Shown here in pieces: positions 33,907-44,100 of a stretch of DNA of 64,000 nucleotides (positions are counted from its first letter, which is position 1; each line of letters opens with the position of its first letter). The stretch lies in assembly GCA_024655865.1 (NCBI GenBank), contig JANLFM010000003.1, positions 1 through 64,000 of the forward strand. The letters run 5' to 3'. A program made the position numbers and the translations under genes. The notes beneath the pieces are model-generated. The model saw nothing but the letters and a program-made list of their open reading frames with translations, ran no database searches and was not told the origin of the DNA. Source of the stretch: Caldisericota bacterium. Its GTDB lineage: Bacteria > Caldisericota > JANLFM01.

Positions 33907-33934
33907 TTTCCTCCTCCGGATTTGTGCTTTTTGA

Positions 33935-33964
33935 ATTATACCAGAGTGGGCGGGACTGGATAAA
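33935..33964 (-). promoter_or_regulatory. glnA promoter
   Basis: On the minus strand TTTATC (33959-33964), an 18-nt spacer and a perfect TATAAT (33935-33940), about 30 nt before the glnA start codon. Confidence 0.6.
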
Positions 33965-34099
33965 ATAGGTGTCAGAGCAAATTAGGATGAAGTAAGAAAG
34001 ATCCCCTTCAAACCTCCTTAAAGCGCACACAAAATAAGCAGGGTGCGAATTTTTTCCAGCAAAGGCGGGAAACATTGAGCCAGAACGGAAGGATCTAAC

Positions 34100-35407
34100 T
34101 CATCCGCTGAGCTTCAAGATGGCGCAGGTCTCCACATGGAAGGTATGCGGGAAGAAATCAAAAGGGAGAGCCTCAAGAAGCTCATAGTTTGTTAGCTCCT
34201 GGAGATCGCGAGCCAGGGTCGTAGGGTTGCAGGAAACATAAATAATGTATGTCGCTCGGGAGAGGTTTAAGATTTCTCTGGTTTTCGGGTGCAATCCGGA
34301 ACGGGGAGGATCGAGTACGATCAAATCAAATTGACTCAAGTTGTCCATTTCTTCAGCTTCCTTTTGAAGGAAATGGAGATTATCAAGACCGTTTAAGGAG
34401 GCATTGATTTTGGCATCGGAGACCGCCTGAGCCATTTTCTCCACGCCCCAAACCTCAGGTGCGGTGTCTGCCAGAAAGCAGGCGATGGTACCGGTGCCAC
34501 AGTAAAGATCGAGGATCCGTTCAGGGTGAATGTCCCGGGCGAATTCCCTGATTTTCTGATAGAGAGCCTCAGCTTGAAGGGAATTTGTCTGGAAAAAGGA
34601 AGAAGGAGAAATCCTAAAGCGAAGTTTCCCAATTTCTTCGACTATAAAGCCACTACCGGAAAGAACCTCCTCTTTATCAATATGATGGCTGTCCCCCCAG
34701 GAGCGGTTCAGGGTAAAAATTACGGTTGCCTCCTTTAGTCTGGAAACGAGGGCTTCCTTCGCTAATTCAGGGATCTCTTCCCCGCAAATCAGGTTTAACA
34801 AGAGTTCCTCTCTCCGCTGGGAGCGCCTGATCACGAGGTGGCGCAATGCCCCCTTATGCTCCCTTAAATCCCACACTGAAAGGCCAAAATCCGAGGCCCA
34901 ATCCCGTATTATGGGGAAGATCTCCCCTACAGAAAAGGAGGAAATGGGACATTCTTTTAAGTCCACCACCCTGCGAAAGTCGCCCCTGGGATGAAGCCCG
35001 AGGTTCACTCCTTCCCCGGCTTGAAAAGTAAACTCCATTTTGTTGCGATATCTCCAGACCAGTGGGGAAGGAAGGCAATCCTTGACCTCTATGGATTTAA
35101 TTCCTCCTATACGCTTAAAGGAGTCAGCCACAAATTCCCTTTTTGATTCCAGTTGAAGTTCGTAGGATGCATGTTGCAGGGAGCACCCGCCGCATTCCAG
35201 GAAATGCCCGCATTTGGGGCTAACCCTTGAGGAAGAGGGCGTGATAATCTCCAATAATCTTGCCCGAAGGTAGTCGCTTTTGACCTTTGTCACCTGAGCG
35301 AGAACGGACTCGCCGGGAAGAGCACCTTCCAGAAAGACGACTCTGCCGTCCGGGGCTCTGGCCAATGCCTTTCCCTCGTAAATTAACTTTTCAATTTCCA
35401 GCCTCAA
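34100..35407 (-). CDS. rlmD: 23S rRNA uracil-C5 methyltransferase (RlmD/RumA-like)
   Basis: About 435 aa. An N-terminal TRAM domain (EIEKLIYEGKALARAPDGRVVF), then the [4Fe-4S] cluster region SPKCGHFLECGGCSLQHASYE with the fourth Cys in LKECPI, and a C-terminal SAM domain with LDLYCGTGTIACFLA, DPPRSGL and the catalytic Cys in YVSCNPTTLARDL. The TTG at 35407 is chosen because AAAAGGAG lies just upstream; an ATG at 35425 has no ribosome site. Which uracil it methylates (RlmC/RlmD/TrmA type) cannot be told by eye. Confidence 0.9.
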   Translation of the reverse strand: MRLEIEKLIYEGKALARAPDGRVVFLEGALPGESVLAQVTKVKSDYLRARLLEIITPSSSRVSPKCGHFLECGGCSLQHASYELQLESKREFVADSFKRIGGIKSIEVKDCLPSPLVWRYRNKMEFTFQAGEGVNLGLHPRGDFRRVVDLKECPISSFSVGEIFPIIRDWASDFGLSVWDLREHKGALRHLVIRRSQRREELLLNLICGEEIPELAKEALVSRLKEATVIFTLNRSWGDSHHIDKEEVLSGSGFIVEEIGKLRFRISPSSFFQTNSLQAEALYQKIREFARDIHPERILDLYCGTGTIACFLADTAPEVWGVEKMAQAVSDAKINASLNGLDNLHFLQKEAEEMDNLSQFDLIVLDPPRSGLHPKTREILNLSRATYIIYVSCNPTTLARDLQELTNYELLEALPFDFFPHTFHVETCAILKLSG

Positions 35408-35467
35408 GGCCTCTCCTTTTTGCATAATATAAGAGTACAAAAAATGAGGGGATGAGAAAACGAGCGC

Positions 35468-36208
35468 ATGTTTGATTTAACTTCTGACCCTTACAGAAAC
35501 CTGGCTCCCGTTTATGATCAGCTCGGGCTCTCAGAAGCCGGGGAGCGCTACGCCCGGGAGATACTGGAAGCACTGAAAGAAACAACCTCCCCGGGAAGAA
35601 TGTTGGATCTGGGATGCGGAACTGGAAAGGCAGCTATAATGTTTGCCCTTTCCCGGTGGAATGCCGCTGGTCTGGATCTTTCGCAGGAAATGATCACCAT
35701 GGCCAGGCTTCAGGCTCTGGAGGCCCAGGCTAAAGTGGATTTTCTCAGACAGGACATGCGCACTCTGAATTTGGAAAACCAATTTCTCCTCATTACCTGT
35801 TTCGCCGCCCTGAATCACCTTCGCCAGGAAAGCGATCTGGAAGCGGTAATCCGGGTAGCAGCTCGGGCAATCACAAAAGGTGGCTTCCTGGCCTGTGATC
35901 TATTTTCTCCTGGAGCTTTCCCTGGGGAATCCACAAAGGTCAAAATGGCCCCCAACCTTTACCTGATCGAGAAGTGCTCCTGGCGCAAGGACGATCTCCT
36001 TGAGCGTCTGCTGATCTGGTTTAAGAGGAAAGGGGAGCTCTTCGAAAAAAGGGAAAGTTTGGTCGAGGAGCGGGCATATCCCCAGGATTATTTCCTGCAA
36101 ATTGCAAAAAAATACGGGTTCAAGCTTTTAAAAAGATGGCTGATCAATGAGGAACTGATTCCGGAAGAAGAAGGGCCTTATAGCCTTTTTCTATTCCAGA
36201 AGCGTTAG
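35468..36208 (+). CDS. Class I SAM-dependent methyltransferase
   Basis: A 246-aa protein. Motif I MLDLGCGTGKAAIMFA (about residue 45), the acidic motif AAGLDLSQEMI, and motif IV-like DMRTLNLENQFLLITCFAALNHL match the Methyltransf_25 type. The substrate is unknown. It is divergent from rlmD with only about 60 nt between, and convergent with the flippase-like gene with 4 nt overlap. Confidence 0.85.
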   Translation: MFDLTSDPYRNLAPVYDQLGLSEAGERYAREILEALKETTSPGRMLDLGCGTGKAAIMFALSRWNAAGLDLSQEMITMARLQALEAQAKVDFLRQDMRTLNLENQFLLITCFAALNHLRQESDLEAVIRVAARAITKGGFLACDLFSPGAFPGESTKVKMAPNLYLIEKCSWRKDDLLERLLIWFKRKGELFEKRESLVEERAYPQDYFLQIAKKYGFKLLKRWLINEELIPEEEGPYSLFLFQKR

Positions 36209-37167
36209 TAGCGCTCATCGAGCACCCAATGAGCGATGGTCCACCTCAGGGCAAAAATCCCTACGATAAATCCCAACCAGAGATTGAAAAAGCGCACTAT
36301 CATTACCGAGGTAGCTGCCGCCTCTACGGGGACCTGCCTGGAAAGGAGCAGGGCCATTAGACTCCCCTCCACAACCACCAACCCTCCCGGGGAAAGGGAG
36401 ACGCCTCCCGCAATCGAAGAAAGGTTCAAAAAGAAAAGGGCCTCCATGAAGGTAATCTGGGCGTAAATTCCCTTAAGAAGATAGAAGAACGCCACCGTTT
36501 GAAAAAAGGCGGAACAAGCGCTCAAGAAGATAGCGAAAGCGAGTCTTTTCCAGGTGAAGACCAGCCGAACTGAAGCGTAAAAAGAATCAAGGGAATCAGC
36601 TACACGAGAAAGCTTGCCTCTGGATCTGAGGAACTTAATTAAAGAGAGAAACCACTTTTCCCTGCTTATAAGCAGCATGGCTAAGAGAAAAAAACACTTG
36701 AAGGCAACCAGGATGGTCCATCCGTAGTGAAATTGGACAGCCCCAACTGTTGCCAGGAGCGCGATCCCGCTTCCGTCCGAGAGTCTCTCTGCAAAAACTA
36801 CGGGCAAGGTCTTAGACACGGGGATGTCTCTTTTCTCTAAGAGGAAGGATTTAACAGCCTCTCCCAGGTTTCCCGGCGTTGCCGAGAGGGAAAGGCCAGC
36901 GAGAAAAACTATCAGTGATTCCTGGTGGCGCAAACTAAAGTGGAAGGGCTTGAGCAAAAATTGCCAGCGAAGGAAGCGAAAATAGTAATCAAAGGCGGAA
37001 AGGACAACTAAAAAGAAAGCCAGAGATGCGGAGAGAGTGAGAATTTTGGCCCCCACAGCCCGGGCATCCCCCCAGAAGAGTAAAGCTACAAAAACGAGAA
37101 GGCCGAGAATGCCCGCAAGGAGCAAACCGCGTTTCCAGGCCTCTGCCTTTCGATGAGACTCCTCCAT
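36205..37167 (-). CDS. LPG-synthase/flippase-like integral membrane protein (UPF0104)
   Basis: A 320-aa membrane protein with about eight hydrophobic helices. The central GLSLSATPGNLGEAVKSFLL and the later SIAGGVSLSPGGLVVVEGSL motifs identify the lysylphosphatidylglycerol synthetase transmembrane/flippase-like family (YbhN, AglD-like). It lacks the cytoplasmic aminoacyl-transfer domain, so a role in lipid or glycolipid transport is more likely than synthesis. It starts at the stop of a HAD gene and ends the long minus-strand array. Confidence 0.88.
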   Translation of the reverse strand: MEESHRKAEAWKRGLLLAGILGLLVFVALLFWGDARAVGAKILTLSASLAFFLVVLSAFDYYFRFLRWQFLLKPFHFSLRHQESLIVFLAGLSLSATPGNLGEAVKSFLLEKRDIPVSKTLPVVFAERLSDGSGIALLATVGAVQFHYGWTILVAFKCFFLLAMLLISREKWFLSLIKFLRSRGKLSRVADSLDSFYASVRLVFTWKRLAFAIFLSACSAFFQTVAFFYLLKGIYAQITFMEALFFLNLSSIAGGVSLSPGGLVVVEGSLMALLLSRQVPVEAAATSVMIVRFFNLWLGFIVGIFALRWTIAHWVLDERY

Positions 37168-37913
37168 TATTCCACCTTTATATACGAGAGATCCGGGATT
37201 ACCAGATCAAAACAATTCTTCAACTGATCCAGCGTTCCGGTCCCGGTTAAAACTCCTACGGTAGACTTGACCCCGGCGTTTTTCCCCATCCGGGCATCAA
37301 GGCAGGAATCCCCGATCACGATCATCTCCTCCGGAGGGATTCTCAGCTTTTCAACGCATTTAAAAATGAAATCGGGATGGGGCTTGGGAAAAGCAACCTC
37401 GTCAACTCCCACAATCAGGTTAAAATACCGAGACCAATTCAAGAGGGACATCATTTTCTCCGCCCGGGCGTGACCGTCACCTGTAGCCAGGGCAAGGAGG
37501 AAGCCATGAGAGTGCAGCTCCCTTAAAAGATCATCGGCATAAGGAAGAGGCCGCAAATTGGCCCCAATATCCAGGGAGTCCTCCGCTTCCTGAAAGATGC
37601 GATGAGCGATTTCTCGAGCAACGGGAAAGGAATATCCTTTTCCATAGATCAGCCCGGCGCAGAGGGTTTCCTCTTCTTTTCTCGCAGCTGTGCTTAAGGG
37701 GCCTCCGGGATCGATCTTGCCGCTTTCTAAGTCGTAACCGCATATAAAAGCAAAATCTTTCTCTACGCCATGCCCCAGAAAACGAACAAGCGCTTGAAGA
37801 CGAGCCCTGAAGAGGGATTCTAACACTAAATGAAAATCGATCAGGGTCCCGTCTTTATCAAAAATAATTGCCTGGCAGTCTATCTGATAATCGGATATAT
37901 AAAGCCTGCCCAT
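37167..37913 (-). CDS. HAD-superfamily hydrolase
   Basis: A 248-aa phosphatase with the full HAD set: IIFDKDGTLIDF (nucleophile Asp), LALATGDGHARAEK, FPKPHPDFIFK (Lys) and VIGDSCLDARMGKNAG. The helical cap places it near Gph/phosphonatase-like enzymes. No substrate can be assigned. It begins 30 nt after flxA and may be the next gene of the same transcript. Confidence 0.85.
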   Translation of the reverse strand: MGRLYISDYQIDCQAIIFDKDGTLIDFHLVLESLFRARLQALVRFLGHGVEKDFAFICGYDLESGKIDPGGPLSTAARKEEETLCAGLIYGKGYSFPVAREIAHRIFQEAEDSLDIGANLRPLPYADDLLRELHSHGFLLALATGDGHARAEKMMSLLNWSRYFNLIVGVDEVAFPKPHPDFIFKCVEKLRIPPEEMIVIGDSCLDARMGKNAGVKSTVGVLTGTGTLDQLKNCFDLVIPDLSYIKVE

Positions 37914-37943
37914 TAATTATATTTTAGCAGGCCTGGCAAATTT

Positions 37944-38792
37944 CTAATATTCGGCAGGCAGTTTCTCCAATTCTGAGACCTTAAATATCGGACCATCCCG
38001 GCAAACGTATTTAAGTCCGATATTACATCTGCCGCACTTTCCTATGCCGCACTTCATTCTTCGTTCTAAAGAGGTATAAATTCTGTCTTTGGAAATTCCT
38101 TTCTCAATAAGCCTGGGGATTGTCAACCGGATCATGATCGGTGGTCCGCAGATAAAACAGTAAGTATTGAGAGGATCAACATCCACTTTAGCCACAATGT
38201 CAGGAACAAACCCCACCAACCCTGTCCACCCCGGATATTCCCGATCAACGGTGAGGTGCAGCTTTACTCTGGGATTCCCTTTCCATTCTTCAAGAAGGTC
38301 CTTGTAGAGGAGCATCCCGGGAGTCCTTGCTCCGTAAACCAGGTCTATATCTTTGACTTTATCGCTCCAATCCTGGAGCACGTATTCCGTGAAGGAGGCC
38401 AGTGTAGTGAAGGCGAAACCACCGGAGATGATGAAAAGGTTCGCCCCTAAAAGGTCCTCAATCGGGTAATAGTTTCCAAAAGGTCCCCGAACTCCCACGA
38501 TGTCTCCCTGATCCAGCTGGTGGATGGCCCTGGTTACAGTCCCTGTTTTATTCACAGTAATTTTGATCAGTTCTTCCCGAGGGCTGGAAGCTATTCCAAA
38601 AGGGCTTTCTCCCTTCCCGGGAACAGAGAGTTCAATAAACTGACCCGGTCGGAAATAAAAATTTTTCCTAACTTCTTCATCCAAAAGGGATAACCAGAGA
38701 GTCTTGAGCGATCGATCCTCGCTCTCAAACCTCACTTTCTCTACCCTTACGGGTATAGGAAGATAGGGGTTAACGGGGAAATTTTGCCACAT
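37944..38792 (-). CDS. flxA: FlxA-like FAD/NAD(P)-binding oxidoreductase (HydG/AsrB family)
   Basis: A 282-aa flavoprotein of the ferredoxin-NAD(P) reductase type. An FAD barrel with FRPGQFIELSVPG and FGIASSP, an NAD(P) domain around LFIISGGFAFTTLASF, and a C-terminal [2Fe-2S] motif RRMKCGIGKCGRCNIG with a fourth Cys in YVCRDGP, as in sulfhydrogenase gamma, AsrB and FlxA. In Flx-Hdr complexes it takes hydride from NADH or NADPH and feeds the Hdr module through FlxBCD. It overlaps the preceding flxB by 23 nt. Confidence 0.9.
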   Translation of the reverse strand: MWQNFPVNPYLPIPVRVEKVRFESEDRSLKTLWLSLLDEEVRKNFYFRPGQFIELSVPGKGESPFGIASSPREELIKITVNKTGTVTRAIHQLDQGDIVGVRGPFGNYYPIEDLLGANLFIISGGFAFTTLASFTEYVLQDWSDKVKDIDLVYGARTPGMLLYKDLLEEWKGNPRVKLHLTVDREYPGWTGLVGFVPDIVAKVDVDPLNTYCFICGPPIMIRLTIPRLIEKGISKDRIYTSLERRMKCGIGKCGRCNIGLKYVCRDGPIFKVSELEKLPAEY

Positions 38793-39780
38793 CTTTAATC
38801 ACCTCGCGCATATCAATCCCGGCAGGACAAACCTCAATGCACCGGCCACACCCTGTGCACCCTAAAATGCCGTGCAAATAGGGAATGTAGCTGAACTTGT
38901 GCAGGAAGCGCTGTCTCCACCTTTCTTTTAAAGTGGGCCGGGGATTGTGTCCGCTGGCTTCCAGGGTGTAAAGGTTGAACATGCAGGAATCGTAAGTACG
39001 AATCCTCTTCCCTGCGGGACCATAATTTATGTCCTGGATGTCAAAGCAGTAACAGGTTGGGCAGAGATAGGTACAGCTCGCGCACCCCAGGCAGGTGGAA
39101 CTGATCTTATCCCAGAGTTTCTCCTCCAAAATCAAGGATAGGTATTCCTCGGGGGATAAAATCGGGAGCGGTTCAACGGTGCGCTGAGGAAGAGAACCCT
39201 TTTCCACCTCGTCCTCACCTCGCACCTCCTGGATCTGGAAGGCATAATCTTTCAATCTTTGAGAGATGATTTCGTTATTGGACAGGACTCCCACGGCATC
39301 GTTCAGATCGTAGATAATGGCGTCCGCGCCATTTAGGCGGTCAGGGCCAGAACCCAGAGAATCGCAGAAGCAGTTATCCTCAAATTCCAAGCAAGCCACA
39401 GTGACAAGAAGGGTGTTTTCCCGCCTTCTTTTAAAGTAGGGGTCGATGGGCTCAACTTTCAAAAAATTGGCCTCCAGTGCCTGAATCCCATGGGCGTCAC
39501 AGGGGCGAAGCCCCAAGATGAGCCTTTTACCTTCGTCCAGAACCGGCTTTTGTGAGGGTTTATAGCGCAGGAAATAAAACATGGTCTCCGCCTGGGGAAA
39601 AAGAAGTTCTTTGGCGGAAGCAGTGCTCCGCTCAAAACGGAGGTCCTCAGGGAGACCATCAGGGGAGGTTTCTTTTAAGAGCACCCTTTCCCCTTCCTTC
39701 TTTGGGGTATAGAAAGAATATTCCGGGAACTCCTTCAGGGCCTCCAGCAACTTTTTCCGGGCTAATTTCAGGAACAGCAT
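38770..39780 (-). CDS. flxB: FlxB-like 4Fe-4S protein (sulfhydrogenase beta/AsrA-like)
   Basis: A 336-aa electron-transfer protein. An N-terminal 200-residue domain with LGLRPCDAHGIQALE and TLLVTVACLEFEDNCFCDS is typical of HydB/AsrA. Two [4Fe-4S] sites follow: CLGCASCTYLCPTCYCFD (about residue 232) and CTGCGRCIEVCPAGIDM (about 310). It relays electrons between the FlxA flavin and FlxC/FlxD. It overlaps both neighbours slightly, so expression is coupled. Confidence 0.9.
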   Translation of the reverse strand: MLFLKLARKKLLEALKEFPEYSFYTPKKEGERVLLKETSPDGLPEDLRFERSTASAKELLFPQAETMFYFLRYKPSQKPVLDEGKRLILGLRPCDAHGIQALEANFLKVEPIDPYFKRRRENTLLVTVACLEFEDNCFCDSLGSGPDRLNGADAIIYDLNDAVGVLSNNEIISQRLKDYAFQIQEVRGEDEVEKGSLPQRTVEPLPILSPEEYLSLILEEKLWDKISSTCLGCASCTYLCPTCYCFDIQDINYGPAGKRIRTYDSCMFNLYTLEASGHNPRPTLKERWRQRFLHKFSYIPYLHGILGCTGCGRCIEVCPAGIDMREVIKDVAKFPR

Positions 39781-40736
39781 TTCTTTCCCTCCGTTAGTCC
39801 CCCGCCCCAGAAGAAGTCCGGGTCTTCCAGGCGGTACTCACCTAAGGCTGGTTTTTCCCCAATTTCCAATCCGGGTTGATACTGGAAAAGCTCAGAAACA
39901 CTCTGGTTAGCCCAGGCTAAAAGGGACATCAAGTCGACCCCTTCCGGACAGGCACGAGCACAGGAACCGCACTGCACACATCTTCCAGCAAGGTGGTAGA
40001 CCCTGGTCAAAAGCCAGATCAGGTTATCCGCCACTTCAGGTACCGCCGTAAGCCAGCGAGGCTCTGAGGATTCCACAAAACAGCTCTCGCAATAGCACAT
40101 TGGGCAGGCCTGCCTGCAGGCGTAACAGCGGATGCATTTCTCCGCTTCCTTTTTGAAATAAAGAAGCCTCTTCCCCGGTGAGAGCTCGACCAGGGCCTTT
40201 ACTCTTTTTTCCAGATTCCCGCTGGGATTTTTCCTTGAGGAACCCTCGATCAGGTAATCGTAAAGCACAGGACCTGAATGATCGCAATCCAGGCAACTCT
40301 CTGAAAGGTAGTCTTCCAGGGGGAGCTCTACAATCTGGCCCCCTCTTTGAAGGGTAAATTTGCCATTTTGAGAATCTAAAAAACGCACTCCCTTCAGATC
40401 TCCTAACTTTTTTCTCTCGATCAGGCCCTGACAGGGAACTCCGACTACTGTTAATCGATCGCGGGAAACCTGTCCCTCGTTGATCAAAATCACTAGGGAT
40501 CGGGAAACGCAACCCGGGGCAATAATTCCTACCTTTTTCCCCTTAAACCTGGGGATGAAGGTGGCCAGATTTAAAGAGGCACTGGGATCCCAGCTAATCT
40601 TTTCCAGAGACTCTAAAGAGGTGAAAACGGCTGGTTTGAGAAAGCCTGAGGATGACCTCTCGAAGCCCAAAAAGAGATCCAGTTCCTTTTCCCTGAAGGC
40701 CTCCTGACACTTCAAGATCAAATCATCTGTTCTCAT
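39768..40736 (-). CDS. flxC: FlxC-like iron-sulfur protein
   Basis: A 322-aa Fe-S protein. The N-terminal part (KKVGIIAPGCVSRSLV, VGVPCQGLIERKKL, SESCLDCDHSGP) resembles the FrhB/FdhB-like Cys-containing region of Flx and Hdr-associated proteins. Two cluster motifs follow: CIRCYACRQACPMCYCESC (about 212) and CVQCGSCARACPEGVD (about 255). Position between MvhD/FlxD and FlxB in the same order as known flx loci supports the call. The exact electron path is inferred. Confidence 0.82.
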   Translation of the reverse strand: MRTDDLILKCQEAFREKELDLFLGFERSSSGFLKPAVFTSLESLEKISWDPSASLNLATFIPRFKGKKVGIIAPGCVSRSLVILINEGQVSRDRLTVVGVPCQGLIERKKLGDLKGVRFLDSQNGKFTLQRGGQIVELPLEDYLSESCLDCDHSGPVLYDYLIEGSSRKNPSGNLEKRVKALVELSPGKRLLYFKKEAEKCIRCYACRQACPMCYCESCFVESSEPRWLTAVPEVADNLIWLLTRVYHLAGRCVQCGSCARACPEGVDLMSLLAWANQSVSELFQYQPGLEIGEKPALGEYRLEDPDFFWGGGLTEGKKCCS

Positions 40737-41175
40737 TTAAAAACCTCACGAGGTCGGCTTTTTCCCGGACAAATTCCTGATTGGGACCTGCTTCCTTTAC
40801 TTCGGCGGTGAACTCCCTGATCAGCTGGGCAAACTGGGCGCCTTCGCTTGCGGAAATCCAGGCCATTTTAAAACGAGCGGGGTTCAGGCCTACAAAATCC
40901 AGGAGTTTTTTAAAAACCTCCAGACGCCTACGGGCATAATAATTCCCGCTTTGATAGTGACAATCTCCAGGATGACATCCTGAGACCAGTACCCCATCTG
41001 CCCCCTCGTAAAGGGCTTTAAGAACAAAAAGAGGGTTCACCCTTCCCGAACAGGGCACCCTGATTACCCGAACATGGGGAGGGTACTGGAATCTGGAAAC
41101 CCCTGCCAGATCCGCTCCCGCATAAGAGCACCAGTTGCAGAGAAAAGCAATAATCTTCGGCTCAAACTTTTCCAT
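40723..41175 (-). CDS. flxD: MvhD/FlxD-type [2Fe-2S] protein
   Basis: A 150-aa MvhD-family protein, the docking and electron-entry subunit of HdrA. All expected cysteines are present: AFLCNWCSYAGADLAG, VPCSGRVNP and GCHPGDCHYQSGNYYA. It is separate from HdrA here and lies between the giant hdrA and flxC, the usual flxD position. It is complete and intact, in contrast to the degenerate MvhD-like domain fused to the second HdrA. Confidence 0.93.
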   Translation of the reverse strand: MEKFEPKIIAFLCNWCSYAGADLAGVSRFQYPPHVRVIRVPCSGRVNPLFVLKALYEGADGVLVSGCHPGDCHYQSGNYYARRRLEVFKKLLDFVGLNPARFKMAWISASEGAQFAQLIREFTAEVKEAGPNQEFVREKADLVRFLNENR

Positions 41176-41178
41176 CTC

Positions 41179-44100
41179 TCACTCCTGTACCTCAAGCATA
41201 GCCTCTAAGGCTTCGCTGATCTGCTCGTTGGAGAAGCCTTCCAAATCAATAGCGTTAGACCTGCACCCCCCTGCGCAAGCGCCACAGCCTTTGCAAAGTG
41301 AAGGATTGACCTCCGCCACCCTCTTTAAGTAACCCAGAACCTTTTTCTCCAGCACCTTTATCGCCCCATAACTGCAGAGCAGTTCGCAAAGGCCGCAACC
41401 AGCGCAAGCCCTCTCGTTCACTTTCGCGATTTTACCGCCAGCCTCGATTCCCTCCTTAGAAAGGAGGATGGCAGCTTTACCGGCTGCGGCTTTTGCCTGA
41501 GCGATGGATTCCTCAATTGTTCTGGGAGAGTGGGCCAGTCCTGCAAGGAAGACTCCGTCTGTAGCAAATTCCACAGGTCGCAGTTTGGCGTGAGCCTCAA
41601 GAAAGAATCCGTCCTGAGTTAAGGGAACCTTAAAGAGCTTTGCCAGCCTCTCATTTTCGGGATTGGCGCTCACCCCTACGCTGAGCACCACGAAATCCAC
41701 AGGAAGGTCGATTTCTCTACCTATAATTCCCTCTCTAAAGCGTACCCTCAGGGTCCCATTCTGATAGACTTCGGGCTTTTCTTCCTCCCTGTAATTCAAA
41801 AAGAGCACTCCTGCTTCCCGGGATTTCGTGTAGTAGAGTTCATTCAATCCATAGGATCTGATGTCTCGATAAAGGACTATGACCTCGGTCTCCGGACTGA
41901 GCTCCTTAATTTTCAGGCTGTTCCTCAAGGCCTCCTGGCAGCAAACCCGGGAGCAGTAGGGGTGATCGTCGTCCCTGGATTCCACACATTGGATGAAGAT
42001 CACGGTTCCGGGTTTACCTAACTTACCGCTTAAAAAGAGGCTTTCTAATTCCCTCTGGGTAATTACTCCTTCGAGGTTCCCGTAACCAAATTTAGAAGTA
42101 GCCATCTCCAGGGCTCCCGTAGCGATAATTACCGCTCCGTGTTCGATGATCTCGCCGTTGGAGAGGGTAGTTTTGAAATTGCCCACATAACCTTCAGAGT
42201 TTTCGACCTCCACGCCAGTATAAACGGCTATTCTGGGATGACCCTTGACCCTCTCAATCATCATTTTTAATTCAGGCTGGAAAGGAGAACCGTCCTGCTT
42301 GAAAGCGATGAAGCGGGCGTTTCCGCCTAATTCCTTTTCCTTTTCCACGAGGACTACCTCAAAACCCTGGTCAGCCAGAGCCAGAGCGGCAGTCATACCA
42401 GCTATTCCTCCTCCGATCACGAGACCCCGTCTGGTAATCGGGAGGAACTGGACTTCCAGAGGCGAAAGTTCCACGGCCTTGGCCACAGCACCGCGAACGA
42501 GATCCATGGCCTTCCTAGTAGCCCGCTCCGGGTCGAATTGGTGCACCCAGCTATCCTGATCCCGGATATTGGCCATCTCAAAGAGGAAGCGGTTCAGTCC
42601 CGCCTCCCTGATGGTCTCCTGGAAAAGCGGTTCATGTGTCCTAGGAGTGCAGGAGGCCACCACAACCCTGTTCAGGTTGTGCTCTTGAATCTTTTCCTTG
42701 ATCCTTTGCTGGGTATCCTGGGAACAGGTATAGAGGTTGCTTTCAGCATAGACCACGTAGGGGAGGGTCTTGGCATATTCGGTAACAGCCTGGACGTCCA
42801 GAAATCCCGCGATGTTCAGGCCACAATGGCAGATAAAAACTCCCACTCTGGGCTTCTCGCTGCGGACATCGATTTCCGGAGGAAGCTCCTTCCTGGAAAT
42901 TTCCTTTCCCCTTTCGCTGGCGATGATCCGGGAGGCCTCTTCGGCAGCCGAACTTCCCTCGGTGACGGACTCCGGAATATCTTTGGGTCCCGCGAAGGCC
43001 CCGGCGACAAAAACCCCTTGCTTTTCCGTGCTTACCGGATCCAGGTCCAGATTTTTGGGAAAACCGAATTCGTCCCGGGAAAGCCCGAAAAGACTGGAGA
43101 GCTCATCCGCACTCTTAGGAACTCCCAGTCCCACGGATAGGACTACAAGGTCGAAAACCTCGCTTTTCAGGCTTCCGCCCTCATCCTCATAGAGAATCCT
43201 GAGCGATCCGTCCTTGAGCTCCTCCACGCTCGAGATCCGAGAGCGCACATACCTTACCCCGTATTCAGACTTGGCCCTTTCGATATATTTCTCAAATTCC
43301 TTCCCGTAAGAGCGCAGGTCGATGTAAAAGATGGTGGATTCCACTTCCCGGGAATGCTCCCGGGCGATCACAGCCTCCTTGGTGGCGTACATGCAACAGA
43401 CGGAGGAACAGTAAGGATGAACCTTGTCCCTCGATCCCACACACTGGATGAAAGCTATCTTTTGGGGATGTCTTCCGTCTCCTGGTCTCTGGATTACTCC
43501 GGAATAAGGCCCGGAGGCCGAAAGGATTCTTTCGAACTGAATGCTCGTCACCACATTGGGGAACCTCCCCCACCCGTACTGGAAATAGGAGGAGGGATCG
43601 ACCTCATCGAAGCCCGGGGCGAGGATTACGCTCCCGACTTCAATGACCTCCTCTTGAGGTTTCATTTGATGATTTATGGCTTTAGCCTGGCAGACCCGCA
43701 CGCATTCCATGCACTCCGAGCAGCCAGCGCAGTTCAAGCAGCGTTCGGCCTCCGCTTTAATATCTTCCTCTTTGAGGCCGAGGTTTGCCTCGGAAAAGTC
43801 CCCTTTCAAGGATTCGGAGAGGCGAAATTGAGGGTGAGACCTTTCTCTCCGCTCTACTTTCTTTAAATCGACTTCCGCTTTCCCCTCCAGTATCCCTTCT
43901 TCCTCCCTACCCTCTCTCAGGTTCTCCCCTTTCAGGAAACGATCGATAGAGTTCGCCGCTTTTCTTCCCTGAGCCATGGCTTCGATAAAAGTAGCGGGGC
44001 CTAAGACGGCATCGCCACCAGCGAAGACTCCGGGAATATTGGTCTCTAAAGTAAGGGGATCGGCTTTGAAGAGGCCCTTTTCTTGAAGTATGGGCAGGTT

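Noticed and set aside
34030..34065. Plus-strand weak hairpin with T-run in the glnA-rlmD gap
   Set aside because: A five-base stem with a long loop and no plus-strand gene upstream; probably chance.
42245..43866. Long plus-strand frames opposite the giant hdrA
   Set aside because: Shadow frames of a strongly coding minus-strand gene, with no recognisable domain and no ribosome sites.
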